Assembly: GCA_964396375.1 (NCBI GenBank)
Contig: CAYNEY010000030.1
Span: forward strand, 1 to 64,000
DNA length: 64,000 bases
DNA from: FEN-1139 sp964396375
GTDB lineage: Bacteria; Myxococcota_A; Polyangia; Polyangiales; Polyangiaceae
Reading direction: 5' to 3'
Below are positions 43,949 through 52,776 of this stretch, piece after piece. The notes under the pieces were generated by a model, which saw only the letters and a list, made by a program, of their open reading frames with translations, was not told where the DNA came from and did not search any database. The position numbers and the translations under genes are program-made. Numbering within the stretch: position 1 is the first letter of the stretch; each line of letters opens with the position of its first letter.

Positions 43949-45901
43949 CTAGCGGTTCGCCTCGTCGTAACGGCGCATGCCTTCGAGGAGCAGCCCCTCG
44001 GGGCTGAGCTGGATCAGACGTTGCGGAGCCTCGAAGCCAGGCTCGAGAGCGAACTCTCCTTCGACGAGGGAGAGCATGGCGTAGAAGGCCTCTTCCCCCC
44101 GGAGCGCGGCCCAGAGGGCGTTGTAGATCATCCCGTTCACGAAGTGGATCTCCCCCGAATCCGAGCCCGCGCGCACCCGGACCCGGCCGGTCTTCCTTCC
44201 GTGCCAGAGGATCTGCACCATCTCCGGGAGGCCCATCTCGCTCAGCGAACCGGAGACGCCACGGTGCCCCGAGGTCCCAGCCGTTCGCTCGAGGAGCTGC
44301 TTGACCTTGGCCACGAACAGATCGGCCGCGACGGGCTTGTTGAGGTAATCGGTGGCCCCCGCCTCAAACGCCTTCTTCGCGTCGGTTCCCCCGGTCCGTC
44401 CGGTCACGAAAACCCACGGAAGGTTCCTCCCCCAGGGCTGCTTCCGAGCCTCCACCAACAACGAGAGGCCATCGCCCTGCTCGAGATCCAGCTCGCTTAC
44501 CACCAGTTCGAAGTCACCACTCGACAAGGCCTTCAGCGCCTGCTCCGCGGTCCGCGATTGTCGCACCTCGAAGCCCTGCTCCACCAAGCGCAACTCGAGC
44601 ACGGTGGTCTCTTCCGGATCTGGATCGACCAGCAAGATCCGATAGCGGTTGGCGAGCAGACGCGCCTTCAGATCCTCTCCGCTTACCACGATCCGGAAGA
44701 GATCGACCAGATTCGGATCGAAGGTCTTGCCTGCGAGCTTCTTCAAGACATCACAGGCCTTGGCGGGAGTGAGGGCCTGCCGGAAAGGATTCTTCGGGTT
44801 CTGGGTGAGATCCGCGTAGGTGTCGGCGATGGCGAGGATCCGCGCCCCGAGCGGGATGTCTTTGGCTCGCGAACCCTCCGGGATCCCCTGGCCATCGAAG
44901 CGCTCATACATCGCCTTGACCGCCAGCACCGTGTCTCTTGGCAAGTGAGCGGACTCCATGAGCCGGAGCGGCGCCATGAGGGTTTTCTTGGCCGAGGTGC
45001 GGTGTCCATCGTACTCCGACACGTTGAGAGCGGTCAGGTGGTACGTCCCCATCTTCCCGAGATCGTGCAGGTACGCTGCGATCACCAGGGCGGCCCGCTG
45101 CAGCTCGGAGAGCCCAATCCGCTCGGCGAGCTTTCGGCAGAGCCGAGCCACGTGAGCGCTGTGCCCGCGCAGATCCGCGCGATTGTTTTCAATCACGCTG
45201 ATCAGAATGTTCAAGGTCTCGGTGTAGCCCTCGAGGTGCACGCCCTTGCTGACCAGAAACTCCTGGTCACCACGGGTGGTATCGAGCTCCTCGGAGGAGA
45301 GGACGCGCTCTCGTCCCACCGCTTCGCGCGCCAGCGAGTCAGTCATGGTCTCCTCGGAGACCAGATTCCGCTCGTAGACGTTGAGCATGGTCGTGAACTG
45401 CTCGTGAGCGGCGCGATCCAAGGTCGCAAAAGCGTGGATATCACCACCGTAACCCTTGGCAATCGCCGCACGGACCGCGCGCGGCCGCCCCGCGAAGGCT
45501 CGCACCGTCTTCACACCTGCCACCAGCTGGATCTCTTGGAGCAGACCAGGATCATCGAGATCCGGCGTCACCACGCTGAGGGTGCTGGTGGAGGCCTGGT
45601 ACAAAACCGGGAAGACGTTGCGTTGCTCCGCCAACTTATGCGGGAGCCGCTCCAAGGTACTCCGATCGATGTCGGCCTTGGCGAGCTTCTCGGTGGATAC
45701 GAACTGGGTCTTGTGCTCGCCGGCGATGAACTTGAGCAGCGCCGCCTCGTCGATGGCGTTCATGTCGAGCAGCACCTCCTCGACACGTTCCCCGAAGCTG
45801 TTCACCGAGTTCAAAGCAGCCTCACGCTGTTCGGACGAGATGAGCCCCTGCTCGAGGAGGCGGTCGAGAAGGCGCAGGTTGCCGGTGGGCTGCATTCGCA
45901 A
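43949..45901 (-). CDS. MshEN / degenerate HD-GYP / degenerate receiver / DUF4388 protein
   Basis: This 650-residue cytosolic signalling protein has four parts. A PilB/GspE-type N-terminal (MshEN-like) domain covers about 8-155, and some of these bind c-di-GMP. An HD-GYP-type domain (about 225-410) keeps H279-D280 in YLHDLGK, but reads YERFDGQGIP at 332-341 where active c-di-GMP phosphodiesterases have HHExxDGxGYP. A receiver-like domain (about 425-540) has E470 where the phospho-acceptor Asp is expected. A DUF4388/PatA-type domain (about 555-645) closes it. It is probably a non-catalytic or altered c-di-GMP/phospho-independent adaptor. It is divergent from rplM. Confidence 0.85.
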   Translation of the reverse strand: MRMQPTGNLRLLDRLLEQGLISSEQREAALNSVNSFGERVEEVLLDMNAIDEAALLKFIAGEHKTQFVSTEKLAKADIDRSTLERLPHKLAEQRNVFPVLYQASTSTLSVVTPDLDDPGLLQEIQLVAGVKTVRAFAGRPRAVRAAIAKGYGGDIHAFATLDRAAHEQFTTMLNVYERNLVSEETMTDSLAREAVGRERVLSSEELDTTRGDQEFLVSKGVHLEGYTETLNILISVIENNRADLRGHSAHVARLCRKLAERIGLSELQRAALVIAAYLHDLGKMGTYHLTALNVSEYDGHRTSAKKTLMAPLRLMESAHLPRDTVLAVKAMYERFDGQGIPEGSRAKDIPLGARILAIADTYADLTQNPKNPFRQALTPAKACDVLKKLAGKTFDPNLVDLFRIVVSGEDLKARLLANRYRILLVDPDPEETTVLELRLVEQGFEVRQSRTAEQALKALSSGDFELVVSELDLEQGDGLSLLVEARKQPWGRNLPWVFVTGRTGGTDAKKAFEAGATDYLNKPVAADLFVAKVKQLLERTAGTSGHRGVSGSLSEMGLPEMVQILWHGRKTGRVRVRAGSDSGEIHFVNGMIYNALWAALRGEEAFYAMLSLVEGEFALEPGFEAPQRLIQLSPEGLLLEGMRRYDEANR

Positions 45902-45997
45902 TGAGAATCATTCCGAAGGCCGCCCCCTCCCGCAATCGGAACTCGACCGAAGGTCACCGAAATGATCTTCTGACCAATCAACCGACCCAAACCCGAA

Positions 45998-46027
45998 CCA
46001 TCCCCCACTATTAATAGTAGGGGATGG
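45998..46027. promoter_or_regulatory. 30-bp near-perfect palindrome
   Basis: CCATCCCC and GGGGATGG flank the perfect core ACTATTAATAGT, symmetric at 28 of 30 positions. It lies in the 298-bp region between the HD-GYP-type gene (97 bp away) and rplM (173 bp away). The AT-rich centre in high-GC DNA suggests an operator or a promoter-overlapping site. There is no T tract that would make it a terminator. Confidence 0.5.
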
Positions 46028-46124
46028 AGCAACGCTTCCGAGCTAGGCTGGCCGGATGGATTGTCTTCGGAGACGAGGCTTCTCCCGCCTTCAAGGGGTT
46101 CGGTCCATTGTCCGCCCGTTGACC

Positions 46125-46153
46125 TTGACGTTACCCCAGACAGAAGCTAGTAA
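46125..46153 (+). promoter_or_regulatory. Candidate rplM-rpsI promoter
   Basis: TTGACG (46125-46130), a 17-bp spacer and TAGTAA (46148-46153) are present. A second TTGACC lies immediately before. Transcription would start about 40 nt before the rplM ATG. Confidence 0.45.
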
Positions 46154-46199
46154 ACGCGCCCTTCCGTTGCACCATTGCCCACGGTCGAGAGGAATTCCG

Positions 46200-46634
46200 A
46201 TGCGCACCTTCGTCGCCACACCAGCATCCGTCCAAGCTACCCGAAAATGGTGGCTGATCGATGCCAACAACCAGCCGCTTGGGCGGGTCGCCAGCCGTGT
46301 CGCGACGTTGCTGCGCGGCAAGCACAAGGCGATCTTCACCCCCCACGTGGACACGGGCGACTTCGTCGTCGTGATCAACGCGGCGAAGGTTCGTTTGACC
46401 GGAAAGAAGTCCACCACCAAGCGCTACTACCGCCACAGCGGTTATGCCGGTGGGCTCCATTCGGTCGGCTTCGCCGAAGCGATCGAAACCGTCCCGGAGA
46501 TGCCGATCGAGAAGGCGGTGCGCGGCATGTTGCCGAAGAACGTCCTCGGCCGGCAGATCATCACCAAACTCAAGGTTTACGGTTCCGACCGTCACCCTCA
46601 CGAGGCGCAGAAACCCGAGCCCTTCCGTGGCTGA
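46200..46634 (+). CDS. rplM: 50S ribosomal protein L13
   Basis: This 144-residue L13 has the family core 'KWWLIDANNQPLGRVASRVA', 'LRGKHKAIFTPHVDTGDFVV', 'KRYYRHSGYAGG' and 'RGMLPKNVLGRQ', and the full expected length. It assembles early in the large ribosomal subunit. ATG 46200 has AGAGGAA at the correct distance, which rules out earlier in-frame starts. rpsI follows after 22 bp, the usual bacterial pairing. Confidence 0.98.
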   Translation: MRTFVATPASVQATRKWWLIDANNQPLGRVASRVATLLRGKHKAIFTPHVDTGDFVVVINAAKVRLTGKKSTTKRYYRHSGYAGGLHSVGFAEAIETVPEMPIEKAVRGMLPKNVLGRQIITKLKVYGSDRHPHEAQKPEPFRG

Positions 46635-46656
46635 TTTTTCTAGGAACAGCTGAGCC

Positions 46657-47046
46657 ATGACCGAAACGCAATACGCATCCGGCAAGCGCAAGACGGCAGT
46701 CGCCAGGGTTTTCTTGAAGCCCGGCACCGGCCAAATCCTCGTGAACAAGAAGGCTGCTGACGAGTACTTCGAGCGTGAAACCTCCCGCATGATCATGCGG
46801 CAGTCGCTCGAGATCCTCGAGCTGACCGACAAGTATGATATTCAGGCCACGGTCAGCGGAGGCGGAAAGAGCGCTCAGGCCGAGGCGATCCGTCACGGTA
46901 TCGCCCGCGCGCTGTCCGCGCAGGATCCCGAGCAGCGCCGCGTGCTGAAGCGCGCAGGCTACATCACCCGCGACGCACGACAGAAGGAGCGCAAGAAGCC
47001 GGGGCAGCCCGCGGCACGCAAGCGCTTCCAGTTCAGCAAGCGCTAG
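46657..47046 (+). CDS. rpsI: 30S ribosomal protein S9
   Basis: This 129-residue S9 has 'ASGKRKTAVARVFLKPGTG', 'VSGGGKSAQAEAIRHGIARA' and the basic C-terminal tail ending in QFSKR. The tail reaches the P-site tRNA. It is full length and the second gene of the rplM-rpsI operon. A strong terminator follows. Confidence 0.98.
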   Translation: MTETQYASGKRKTAVARVFLKPGTGQILVNKKAADEYFERETSRMIMRQSLEILELTDKYDIQATVSGGGKSAQAEAIRHGIARALSAQDPEQRRVLKRAGYITRDARQKERKKPGQPAARKRFQFSKR

Positions 47047-47084
47047 AGTTCGCGACGAAATCCCGAGGCATGTGCGCCTCGATG

Positions 47085-47124
47085 CTTTGGGCGGGGTCGA
47101 ACAGCTCCCGCCCAAAGGCTTTTT
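47085..47124 (+). terminator. Rho-independent terminator of rplM-rpsI
   Basis: CTTTGGGCGGG (47085-47095) pairs perfectly with CCCGCCCAAAG (47107-47117), followed by GC and five T. Confidence 0.92.
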
Positions 47125-47173
47125 GTGGTCCCCAGGCGAGTTGCTCGCCCAGGGGCCCCACCCTCCACCTTCT

Positions 47174-47182
47174 TGGTATAGT
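47174..47182 (+). promoter_or_regulatory. Extended -10 element of uvrB
   Basis: TGGTATAGT (TG, one base, TATAGT) ends 8 nt before the uvrB ATG at 47191. No -35 hexamer or ribosome-binding site is visible, so the transcript may be leaderless. Confidence 0.5.
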
Positions 47183-47190
47183 GAGCGTCC

Positions 47191-49491
47191 ATGCCTTCGC
47201 GCTTCCGGCTCGCGAGTGACTTCTCGCCGAAGGGTGATCAGCCCCAGGCGATCGCTCGCCTGTGCGAGAACGTGGATCGGGGAGCCTCACCGCAGACGCT
47301 GCTCGGGATCACCGGCAGCGGCAAGACCTTCACCATCGCCCACCTGATCCAGCACGTGGGGCGCCCGACGCTGATCATCGCCCCCAACAAGACCCTCGCC
47401 GCTCAGCTGTACGGTGAGATGCGCGACCTGTTCCCGGACAACGCGGTCGCCTACTTCGTCAGCTACTACGACTACTACCAGCCTGAGGCGTACCTCCCGA
47501 ACACCGACACCTTCATCGAGAAGGATGCCATCATCAACGATCAGATCGATCGGATGCGGCACGCGGCGACCCAGGCGCTCCTGTCACGCGACGACGTGAT
47601 CATCGTGGCCAGCGTGAGCTGCATCTACGGTATCGGCTCGGCTGAGTCGTATCGTGGCCTTCTGATCGAGATCGTGCGCGGCGAGAGCTTCCCGCGTGAC
47701 GAGCTGCTCCGGCGCTTGGTCGACATCCAGTACGAGCGCAACGACATCGACTTCCACCGCGGTACCTTCCGGGTCCGCGGCGACGTGGTGGAGATCTTCC
47801 CGGTCTATGAGCAGAGCCTGGCTATCCGCGTCGAGTTCTTCGGGGACGAGGTGGAGCAGCTCTGTGAGATCGATCCGCTGCGCGGCCGCGTGCTCGGCAC
47901 CCTGGAGAAGTACTCGGTGTATCCCGGCTCCCACTACGTGACGCCCCAAGCTCAGATGCGCCATGCCATCGAGTCGATCCGAACCGAGCTGCGCGACCGG
48001 TTGAGCTACTACGACGAACAAGGGCGCTTCCTCGAGAAGCAGCGCCTGGCCCAGCGCACCTCGTATGACCTCGAGATGCTGGAGCAAATGGGCTTCGTCC
48101 AGGGCATCGAGAACTACTCTCGGCACCTCTCGGACCGTGCTACGGGCGAGCCCCCACCGACCCTCATCGACTACTTCCCCGAGGATTTCTTGCTGGTGCT
48201 CGATGAGTCTCACCAGACCATCCCTCAGCTTGCCAGCATGTACCGCGGGGATCGCTCACGCAAAGAGACCCTGGTCGAGTATGGGTTTCGTTTGCCGAGC
48301 GCGATGGACAACCGTCCGCTCCGCTTCGAGGAGTTCGAGCGCTACATGCGACGGGTGGTGTTCGTCTCGGCTACCCCCGGTGATTACGAGCTCGAGAAGT
48401 CAACAGGGCGCATCATCGAGCAGGTGATCCGTCCCACCGGGCTGCTCGATCCCGAGATTCTGGTGCGCCCCGTCGCGGGACAGATCGACGATCTGCTCGG
48501 GGAGATCCGGGGTCGCGTGGCCCGTGACGAGCGGGTTCTCGTCACCACCCTGACCAAGCGCATGGCTGAGGAGCTCACCGAGTACTACGCCGAGCTCAAG
48601 GTACGGGTGCGCTACCTACACTCGGACGTCGAGACCTTGGACAGGATTGAGCTCTTGCGCGCGCTCCGCGCTCACGAGTACGACGTGTTGGTTGGGATCA
48701 ACCTCTTGCGTGAAGGCTTGGATTTGCCCGAGGTCAGCTTGGTGGCCATCTTGGACGCCGACAAGGAGGGTTTTCTGCGCAGCGCACGCTCGCTGATTCA
48801 GACCATCGGGCGGGCGGCGCGCAACGCCGGCGGGCAGGTCATCATGTACGCCGATCGGATTACCGCGGCCATGGAGACCGCGATCGGTGAGACCAACCGC
48901 CGCCGTGACCGACAGCTCGAGTACAACCAGAAGCACGGTATCACCCCGGAAACCATCAAACGCGCCATCCTCGACATCAATCCCGCCTCGGGCAACACCG
49001 ACTACTTCGCGGTGTCCAAACAGTCGGCGACGCGAGCTCAGCCGGGCGAGGCTCGCGATAAGCTGGCAAAGCCACCCGAGGCACGTGCCGCGCTGCGCGG
49101 TCGCGGCAGCGCGGCACCACCAAAAGCACCCGACCCAAACCCAAGCACCCTCTCGCCCGCAGCGAGTGCCATGGCCGAGGCGCTCGACGAGGCGCGCTTG
49201 GAGCATATCGAACTGCTCCGTCAGCAGATGTTCACCGCCGCCGAAAACCTGGAGTTCGAGACTGCCGCGCTCTTGCGTGATCAGCTCAATCGGTTGAAAC
49301 GCGGTGAGCCTCTCGACCCGAGAAACGTCGAACATGACCTCGGCTCCGCCGCGGTCCGTGACCGGAGCGCCTCGGGCTCCGCGCCAGAACCAGGCGCCAA
49401 GAAGACGAGCAAAAAGCGAGACACGCGAGGGACCAAATCAACGCCTCGCAGCAGCGGCCGTCGCTCCCCACGCGGTTCGGCGGGGGACTGA
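47191..49491 (+). CDS. uvrB: UvrABC excision nuclease subunit B, with extended C terminus
   Basis: UvrB loads at DNA damage in nucleotide excision repair with UvrA and UvrC. This protein has 766 residues against about 670 in most bacteria. Walker A is GITGSGKT. The beta-hairpin region is 'YFVSYYDYYQPEAYLPNTDT', and helicase motifs follow ('LVLDESHQTIPQL', 'VFVSATPGDYE', 'GINLLREGLDLPEVSLVAIL', 'QTIGRAARN'). The UVR domain is at about 645-690 ('ARLEHIELLRQQMFTAAENL'). The extra length is a Pro/Ala-rich insert before the UVR domain and a basic tail of about 55 residues after it. Confidence 0.97.
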   Translation: MPSRFRLASDFSPKGDQPQAIARLCENVDRGASPQTLLGITGSGKTFTIAHLIQHVGRPTLIIAPNKTLAAQLYGEMRDLFPDNAVAYFVSYYDYYQPEAYLPNTDTFIEKDAIINDQIDRMRHAATQALLSRDDVIIVASVSCIYGIGSAESYRGLLIEIVRGESFPRDELLRRLVDIQYERNDIDFHRGTFRVRGDVVEIFPVYEQSLAIRVEFFGDEVEQLCEIDPLRGRVLGTLEKYSVYPGSHYVTPQAQMRHAIESIRTELRDRLSYYDEQGRFLEKQRLAQRTSYDLEMLEQMGFVQGIENYSRHLSDRATGEPPPTLIDYFPEDFLLVLDESHQTIPQLASMYRGDRSRKETLVEYGFRLPSAMDNRPLRFEEFERYMRRVVFVSATPGDYELEKSTGRIIEQVIRPTGLLDPEILVRPVAGQIDDLLGEIRGRVARDERVLVTTLTKRMAEELTEYYAELKVRVRYLHSDVETLDRIELLRALRAHEYDVLVGINLLREGLDLPEVSLVAILDADKEGFLRSARSLIQTIGRAARNAGGQVIMYADRITAAMETAIGETNRRRDRQLEYNQKHGITPETIKRAILDINPASGNTDYFAVSKQSATRAQPGEARDKLAKPPEARAALRGRGSAAPPKAPDPNPSTLSPAASAMAEALDEARLEHIELLRQQMFTAAENLEFETAALLRDQLNRLKRGEPLDPRNVEHDLGSAAVRDRSASGSAPEPGAKKTSKKRDTRGTKSTPRSSGRRSPRGSAGD

Positions 49492-49548
49492 GCTGGTTTT
49501 TCGGCGGGGCCGGAGCGACACCAGCCCACCTCTTTCTAAACCCCGTCC

Positions 49549-49992
49549 TCACTGGACACGGCAACGCTGGTTGATGCTGGCGACCAGCCTGTCTTCGCGC
49601 CTCACCACTTCGCTGAACGCAGCCTCTGCGCGAGCCGCCTCGGCCGCGTCGTTGCGCTCCAACGCCTCCGCGGTTTGGAGGGCGAGCCGCGACACCTCGA
49701 GCAACATGGTCCGGTACTCGTCCCGCAGACGGCGCATCTCTGGCTCGGAGAAGCGAGCCCGGTTGACTTCTCTCGCCAGGTCGGCGTAGCGCTCCGCGAT
49801 CCGTCGCATCTTGGCCGAAGCCGCCTGGCTGGTGCTGGTTCCTTCAGCCACCAAGCGATCGATTTCGGTCAAGCGCTCATTCATCCGCACCACGAACCTA
49901 CGGCACTCACGCTCCTGGGAGAGGCTGCACGAGCAGAGCACCAGGCTCGCAGCGAGGATGAATCGAAAAGGGAGGCAACGGAGGAGGGTCAC
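49549..49992 (-). CDS. Small coiled-coil lipoprotein
   Basis: This 147-residue protein has a leader ending LVLCSCS. The rest is nearly all helical with heptad character and one Cys near each end (ECRRF and QRCRVQ). The start is GTG. It lies upstream of nothing on the same strand for 57 bp and is convergent with uvrB. The function is unknown. Confidence 0.6.
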   Translation of the reverse strand: MTLLRCLPFRFILAASLVLCSCSLSQERECRRFVVRMNERLTEIDRLVAEGTSTSQAASAKMRRIAERYADLAREVNRARFSEPEMRRLRDEYRTMLLEVSRLALQTAEALERNDAAEAARAEAAFSEVVRREDRLVASINQRCRVQ

Positions 49993-50073
49993 AGCGTTTC
50001 TGCTCGAACCCGGTCGAGACTACGTTACTCTTGCCGCGGATGGCGGCTCGCGCAAGAACTCCGCCCTGGTCGC

Positions 50074-50889
50074 TCAGCGGCCCGGCCAGGCCTTGGCAAA
50101 CGCAAGGGTAGCGAGGGCGAGCGGGGCCACCCAGAGCGCGAACCAACCGAACCTGCGACGAGCCACCACCCGTCCGAGCAGGAGCAGCGCCAAGAGCCCC
50201 ACCAGGCTCGCTGTCACGGTGCCGAGCACGCTCGGCATGATCACGGTCGAGGCCTGCCGCGCCTTCGGCAGCTCCAACATGACGGCACCCGCGACCACTG
50301 GCAACGACATCAACATCGACAACTGAAAAGCGCGCGATCCTCGCATGCCCAAGAGCAACAGAGTGGCGATGGTGAGGCCACTCCGCGAGACCCCCGGCAA
50401 GACCGCCACGCCCTGAATCGCGCCCACGAGGAGAGAAAGCGGCCAAGACAGCTCCGAGCGGTCGCGCTCTTTGGCCCACCCGGTGGCCATCAACGCCACC
50501 GCGGTGAGGAGGAACCCAAGGCCGATCACCAGCGGTTCGCGGGTCCAGCCGTCGACCCAGGGCTCGAGCAGAAGGCCGATAGCGGCAGTAGGAATGGAGA
50601 TGACCAAGATTTGGAGCAGATCACGTCCGGCAGGCGTTTGCCTGAGACGACTCGGTGCACCGATCCCCCGGAGTCCGGCCAGACCGAGCTCGCGCACCGG
50701 ACCCGAGAACACGATCACCGTGGCCAGCAGCGTACCGAGGTGCAACATGGTGTTGAACGCCAGGCCGCCGTCTTCGATGTCGAACAAGAGGGTGGCCAAG
50801 GCCAAGTGGCCATCGCTCGAGACGGGCAGAAACTCGGTCACCCCCTGCAGAGCACCGAGGGCCATCGCCTCGAGACTGGACGCTACCAT
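50074..50889 (-). CDS. uppP: Undecaprenyl-diphosphatase (BacA/UppP)
   Basis: This 271-residue inner-membrane enzyme dephosphorylates undecaprenyl diphosphate to recycle the lipid carrier of peptidoglycan and other polymers. It has the two signature motifs, 'GVTEFLPVSSDGHL' (with the catalytic Glu and Ser) and 'LPGVSRSGLTIATLL', and about eight hydrophobic helices. The length is typical. The gene is divergent from recN. Confidence 0.95.
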   Translation of the reverse strand: MVASSLEAMALGALQGVTEFLPVSSDGHLALATLLFDIEDGGLAFNTMLHLGTLLATVIVFSGPVRELGLAGLRGIGAPSRLRQTPAGRDLLQILVISIPTAAIGLLLEPWVDGWTREPLVIGLGFLLTAVALMATGWAKERDRSELSWPLSLLVGAIQGVAVLPGVSRSGLTIATLLLLGMRGSRAFQLSMLMSLPVVAGAVMLELPKARQASTVIMPSVLGTVTASLVGLLALLLLGRVVARRRFGWFALWVAPLALATLAFAKAWPGR

Positions 50890-50957
50890 CGTGCGGTTCT
50901 ACCGTTTCGCGCGCGGATCTACAATCCCCCCCCCGGCCCGGACCGCCAAGTGTTTTT

Positions 50958-50966
50958 TGCTATGCT
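50958..50966 (+). promoter_or_regulatory. Candidate extended -10 of recN
   Basis: TGCTATGCT (TG, one base, TATGCT) lies 60 nt before the recN ATG, in a locally T-rich stretch. There is no clear -35. Confidence 0.35.
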
Positions 50967-51025
50967 AGCGCCCGTCGACGCAACTGGATCGCTGGTCGGT
51001 CGATGTGCCTTTGAGGCATTTTGCC

Positions 51026-52768
51026 ATGTTGAGCTACCTGCGTATCCGAGGTCTCGCCCTGATCGAGGATCTGACCCTCGAGTTCGATCCTCACCTGAAC
51101 ATCCTCTCCGGCGAAACCGGCGCGGGAAAATCGATGATCGTCGACGCCCTGACCATGTTGCGTGGCGCGCGAGTCCGACCCGAGATCGTGCGCAATGGTT
51201 GTGACACGGCCATCGTCGACGCACAGTTCGAGCTTTGTCCTGAGACGGCACAACAAGCAGCGGCCCTGCTCGCCGAGCACGGCATCGAACAGGGCTCCGA
51301 CCCTCACCTGCTGCTCCTCAACCGAACCGTCCCCCGGAACGGCCGCGGGCGGGTGTTCATCAACGGTCAGCTCACCACGCGCGAGGTGCTCGCGGAGCTT
51401 GGGACACGCTTGATCGACATCTGCAGTCAGCACGAACACCACTCGTTGACCTCCACCGCTCGTCATCTCGAACTCTTGGATGATTTCGCGGGCCTTGCTG
51501 AGAAACTCGAACGATACAGTGAGGAGTACACGCGCTACCGCGAGCTCTGTCGCGCCGCCGAGCAGCTGGAGCGCTCAGCGCAGGCCTCGCTCCAGCAGGC
51601 AGATTTTCTACGCTACCAGATCGCCGAGCTGGAGCGGATCGCGCCCGAGCCCGGAGAGTACGAACGCCTCCGGGCGCGCTTCGGGTTGCTGCGCGAGTCC
51701 CAGCGCTGGCTCGAGTTCGCCAACCTCGCCGACCAACTGCTGGAAAACGGGGAGGCGTCGGTGCGATCCCGGCTCGGGCAGCTCATCGAACTCGCGTGCC
51801 GAGGCCAGCATGACTCCCCACACCTGCTCGCGATGACCGAGGCCCTCGGGGTCGCCGAATCGGCGTTGGGCGAGGTCGTGATGCACCTCGCACGCTTCGT
51901 CTCCGAACTCGAGGTCGAGCCGGGTGAGCTGGAGGAGGTGGAGCGGCGGCTCTCCGAGCTGTCGACCCTACGCCGCAAGCACGGCACCGAGCTGGACGAC
52001 CTCTCCGAGCGACTCGCTGTCTTGAAGGCCCAACTCGCCGAGCTCGAGAACGCCGAAGAACGGCTGGCGACGCTCACCCGAGAGCGCGAGGCGGTGCGCC
52101 TCCGCGCCGTCGAGCTCGCGGAGCGCCTGCGCGCGAGCCGTCGCAAGTCGGAGAAGAAGCTGTCGACGGCGCTGGAGGCCGAGCTTGAAACTCTCTCGCT
52201 CCGCGGTGCGCGCTTCGAGGCGCGGATCGAGTCCCTCTTGCCCGATCAACTGGGCGCCCGCGGGCTGGATCGGGTGGAGTTCCTGTTCTCGGCAAACCCA
52301 GGGGAGCCGCTCTTGCCCCTCAGTCGCGTGGCCTCCGGTGGCGAGCTGTCACGACTCCTCCTCGCCTTTCGCGGCGTGGTGAAGAGCGCCGGCTTGACCG
52401 CCACCTACGTGTTCGACGAGGTGGACGCGGGAGTGGGCGGCGCCGTAGCAGAACGGATCGGGGAGCGGCTGGCCCGAGCCGCCGAGACCAGTCAAGTGTT
52501 GTGCATCACCCACCTGCCGCAGGTCGCCGCCTTCGCGGACGCACACCTGATGGTCACCAAGCAGACCGAGCAAGGACGGACCACCACCTTGGTGAGGCGC
52601 CTCTCGTCCGCCGAGCAGGAGGACGAGCTGGCCCGGATGCTCGGTGGCGCGCGGATCACCGCGTCAGCCCGTGAGCATGCGCGTCAGCTGAAGCGTGACG
52701 CGGCGCGGGCGGAGCGCAGGCTGCCGACAAAACACCCGACAAGTGCCCCAAAGCCCCCCCGCAGCTGA
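51026..52768 (+). CDS. recN: DNA repair protein RecN
   Basis: This 580-residue SMC-like ATPase acts in double-strand-break repair. It starts with 'MLSYLRIRGLALIEDLTLEF' and Walker A 'SGETGAGKSMI'. Two long coiled-coil arms follow (about 150-360), then the signature 'SRVASGGELSRLLLAFRGV', Walker B 'TYVFDEVDAGVGG', and 'CITHLPQVAAFADAHLMVTK'. ATG 51026 gives the canonical N terminus. The gene is convergent with the NtrY-like kinase gene, with 8 bp between the stops. Confidence 0.96.
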   Translation: MLSYLRIRGLALIEDLTLEFDPHLNILSGETGAGKSMIVDALTMLRGARVRPEIVRNGCDTAIVDAQFELCPETAQQAAALLAEHGIEQGSDPHLLLLNRTVPRNGRGRVFINGQLTTREVLAELGTRLIDICSQHEHHSLTSTARHLELLDDFAGLAEKLERYSEEYTRYRELCRAAEQLERSAQASLQQADFLRYQIAELERIAPEPGEYERLRARFGLLRESQRWLEFANLADQLLENGEASVRSRLGQLIELACRGQHDSPHLLAMTEALGVAESALGEVVMHLARFVSELEVEPGELEEVERRLSELSTLRRKHGTELDDLSERLAVLKAQLAELENAEERLATLTREREAVRLRAVELAERLRASRRKSEKKLSTALEAELETLSLRGARFEARIESLLPDQLGARGLDRVEFLFSANPGEPLLPLSRVASGGELSRLLLAFRGVVKSAGLTATYVFDEVDAGVGGAVAERIGERLARAAETSQVLCITHLPQVAAFADAHLMVTKQTEQGRTTTLVRRLSSAEQEDELARMLGGARITASAREHARQLKRDAARAERRLPTKHPTSAPKPPRS

Positions 52769-52776
52769 GGCCAGCT

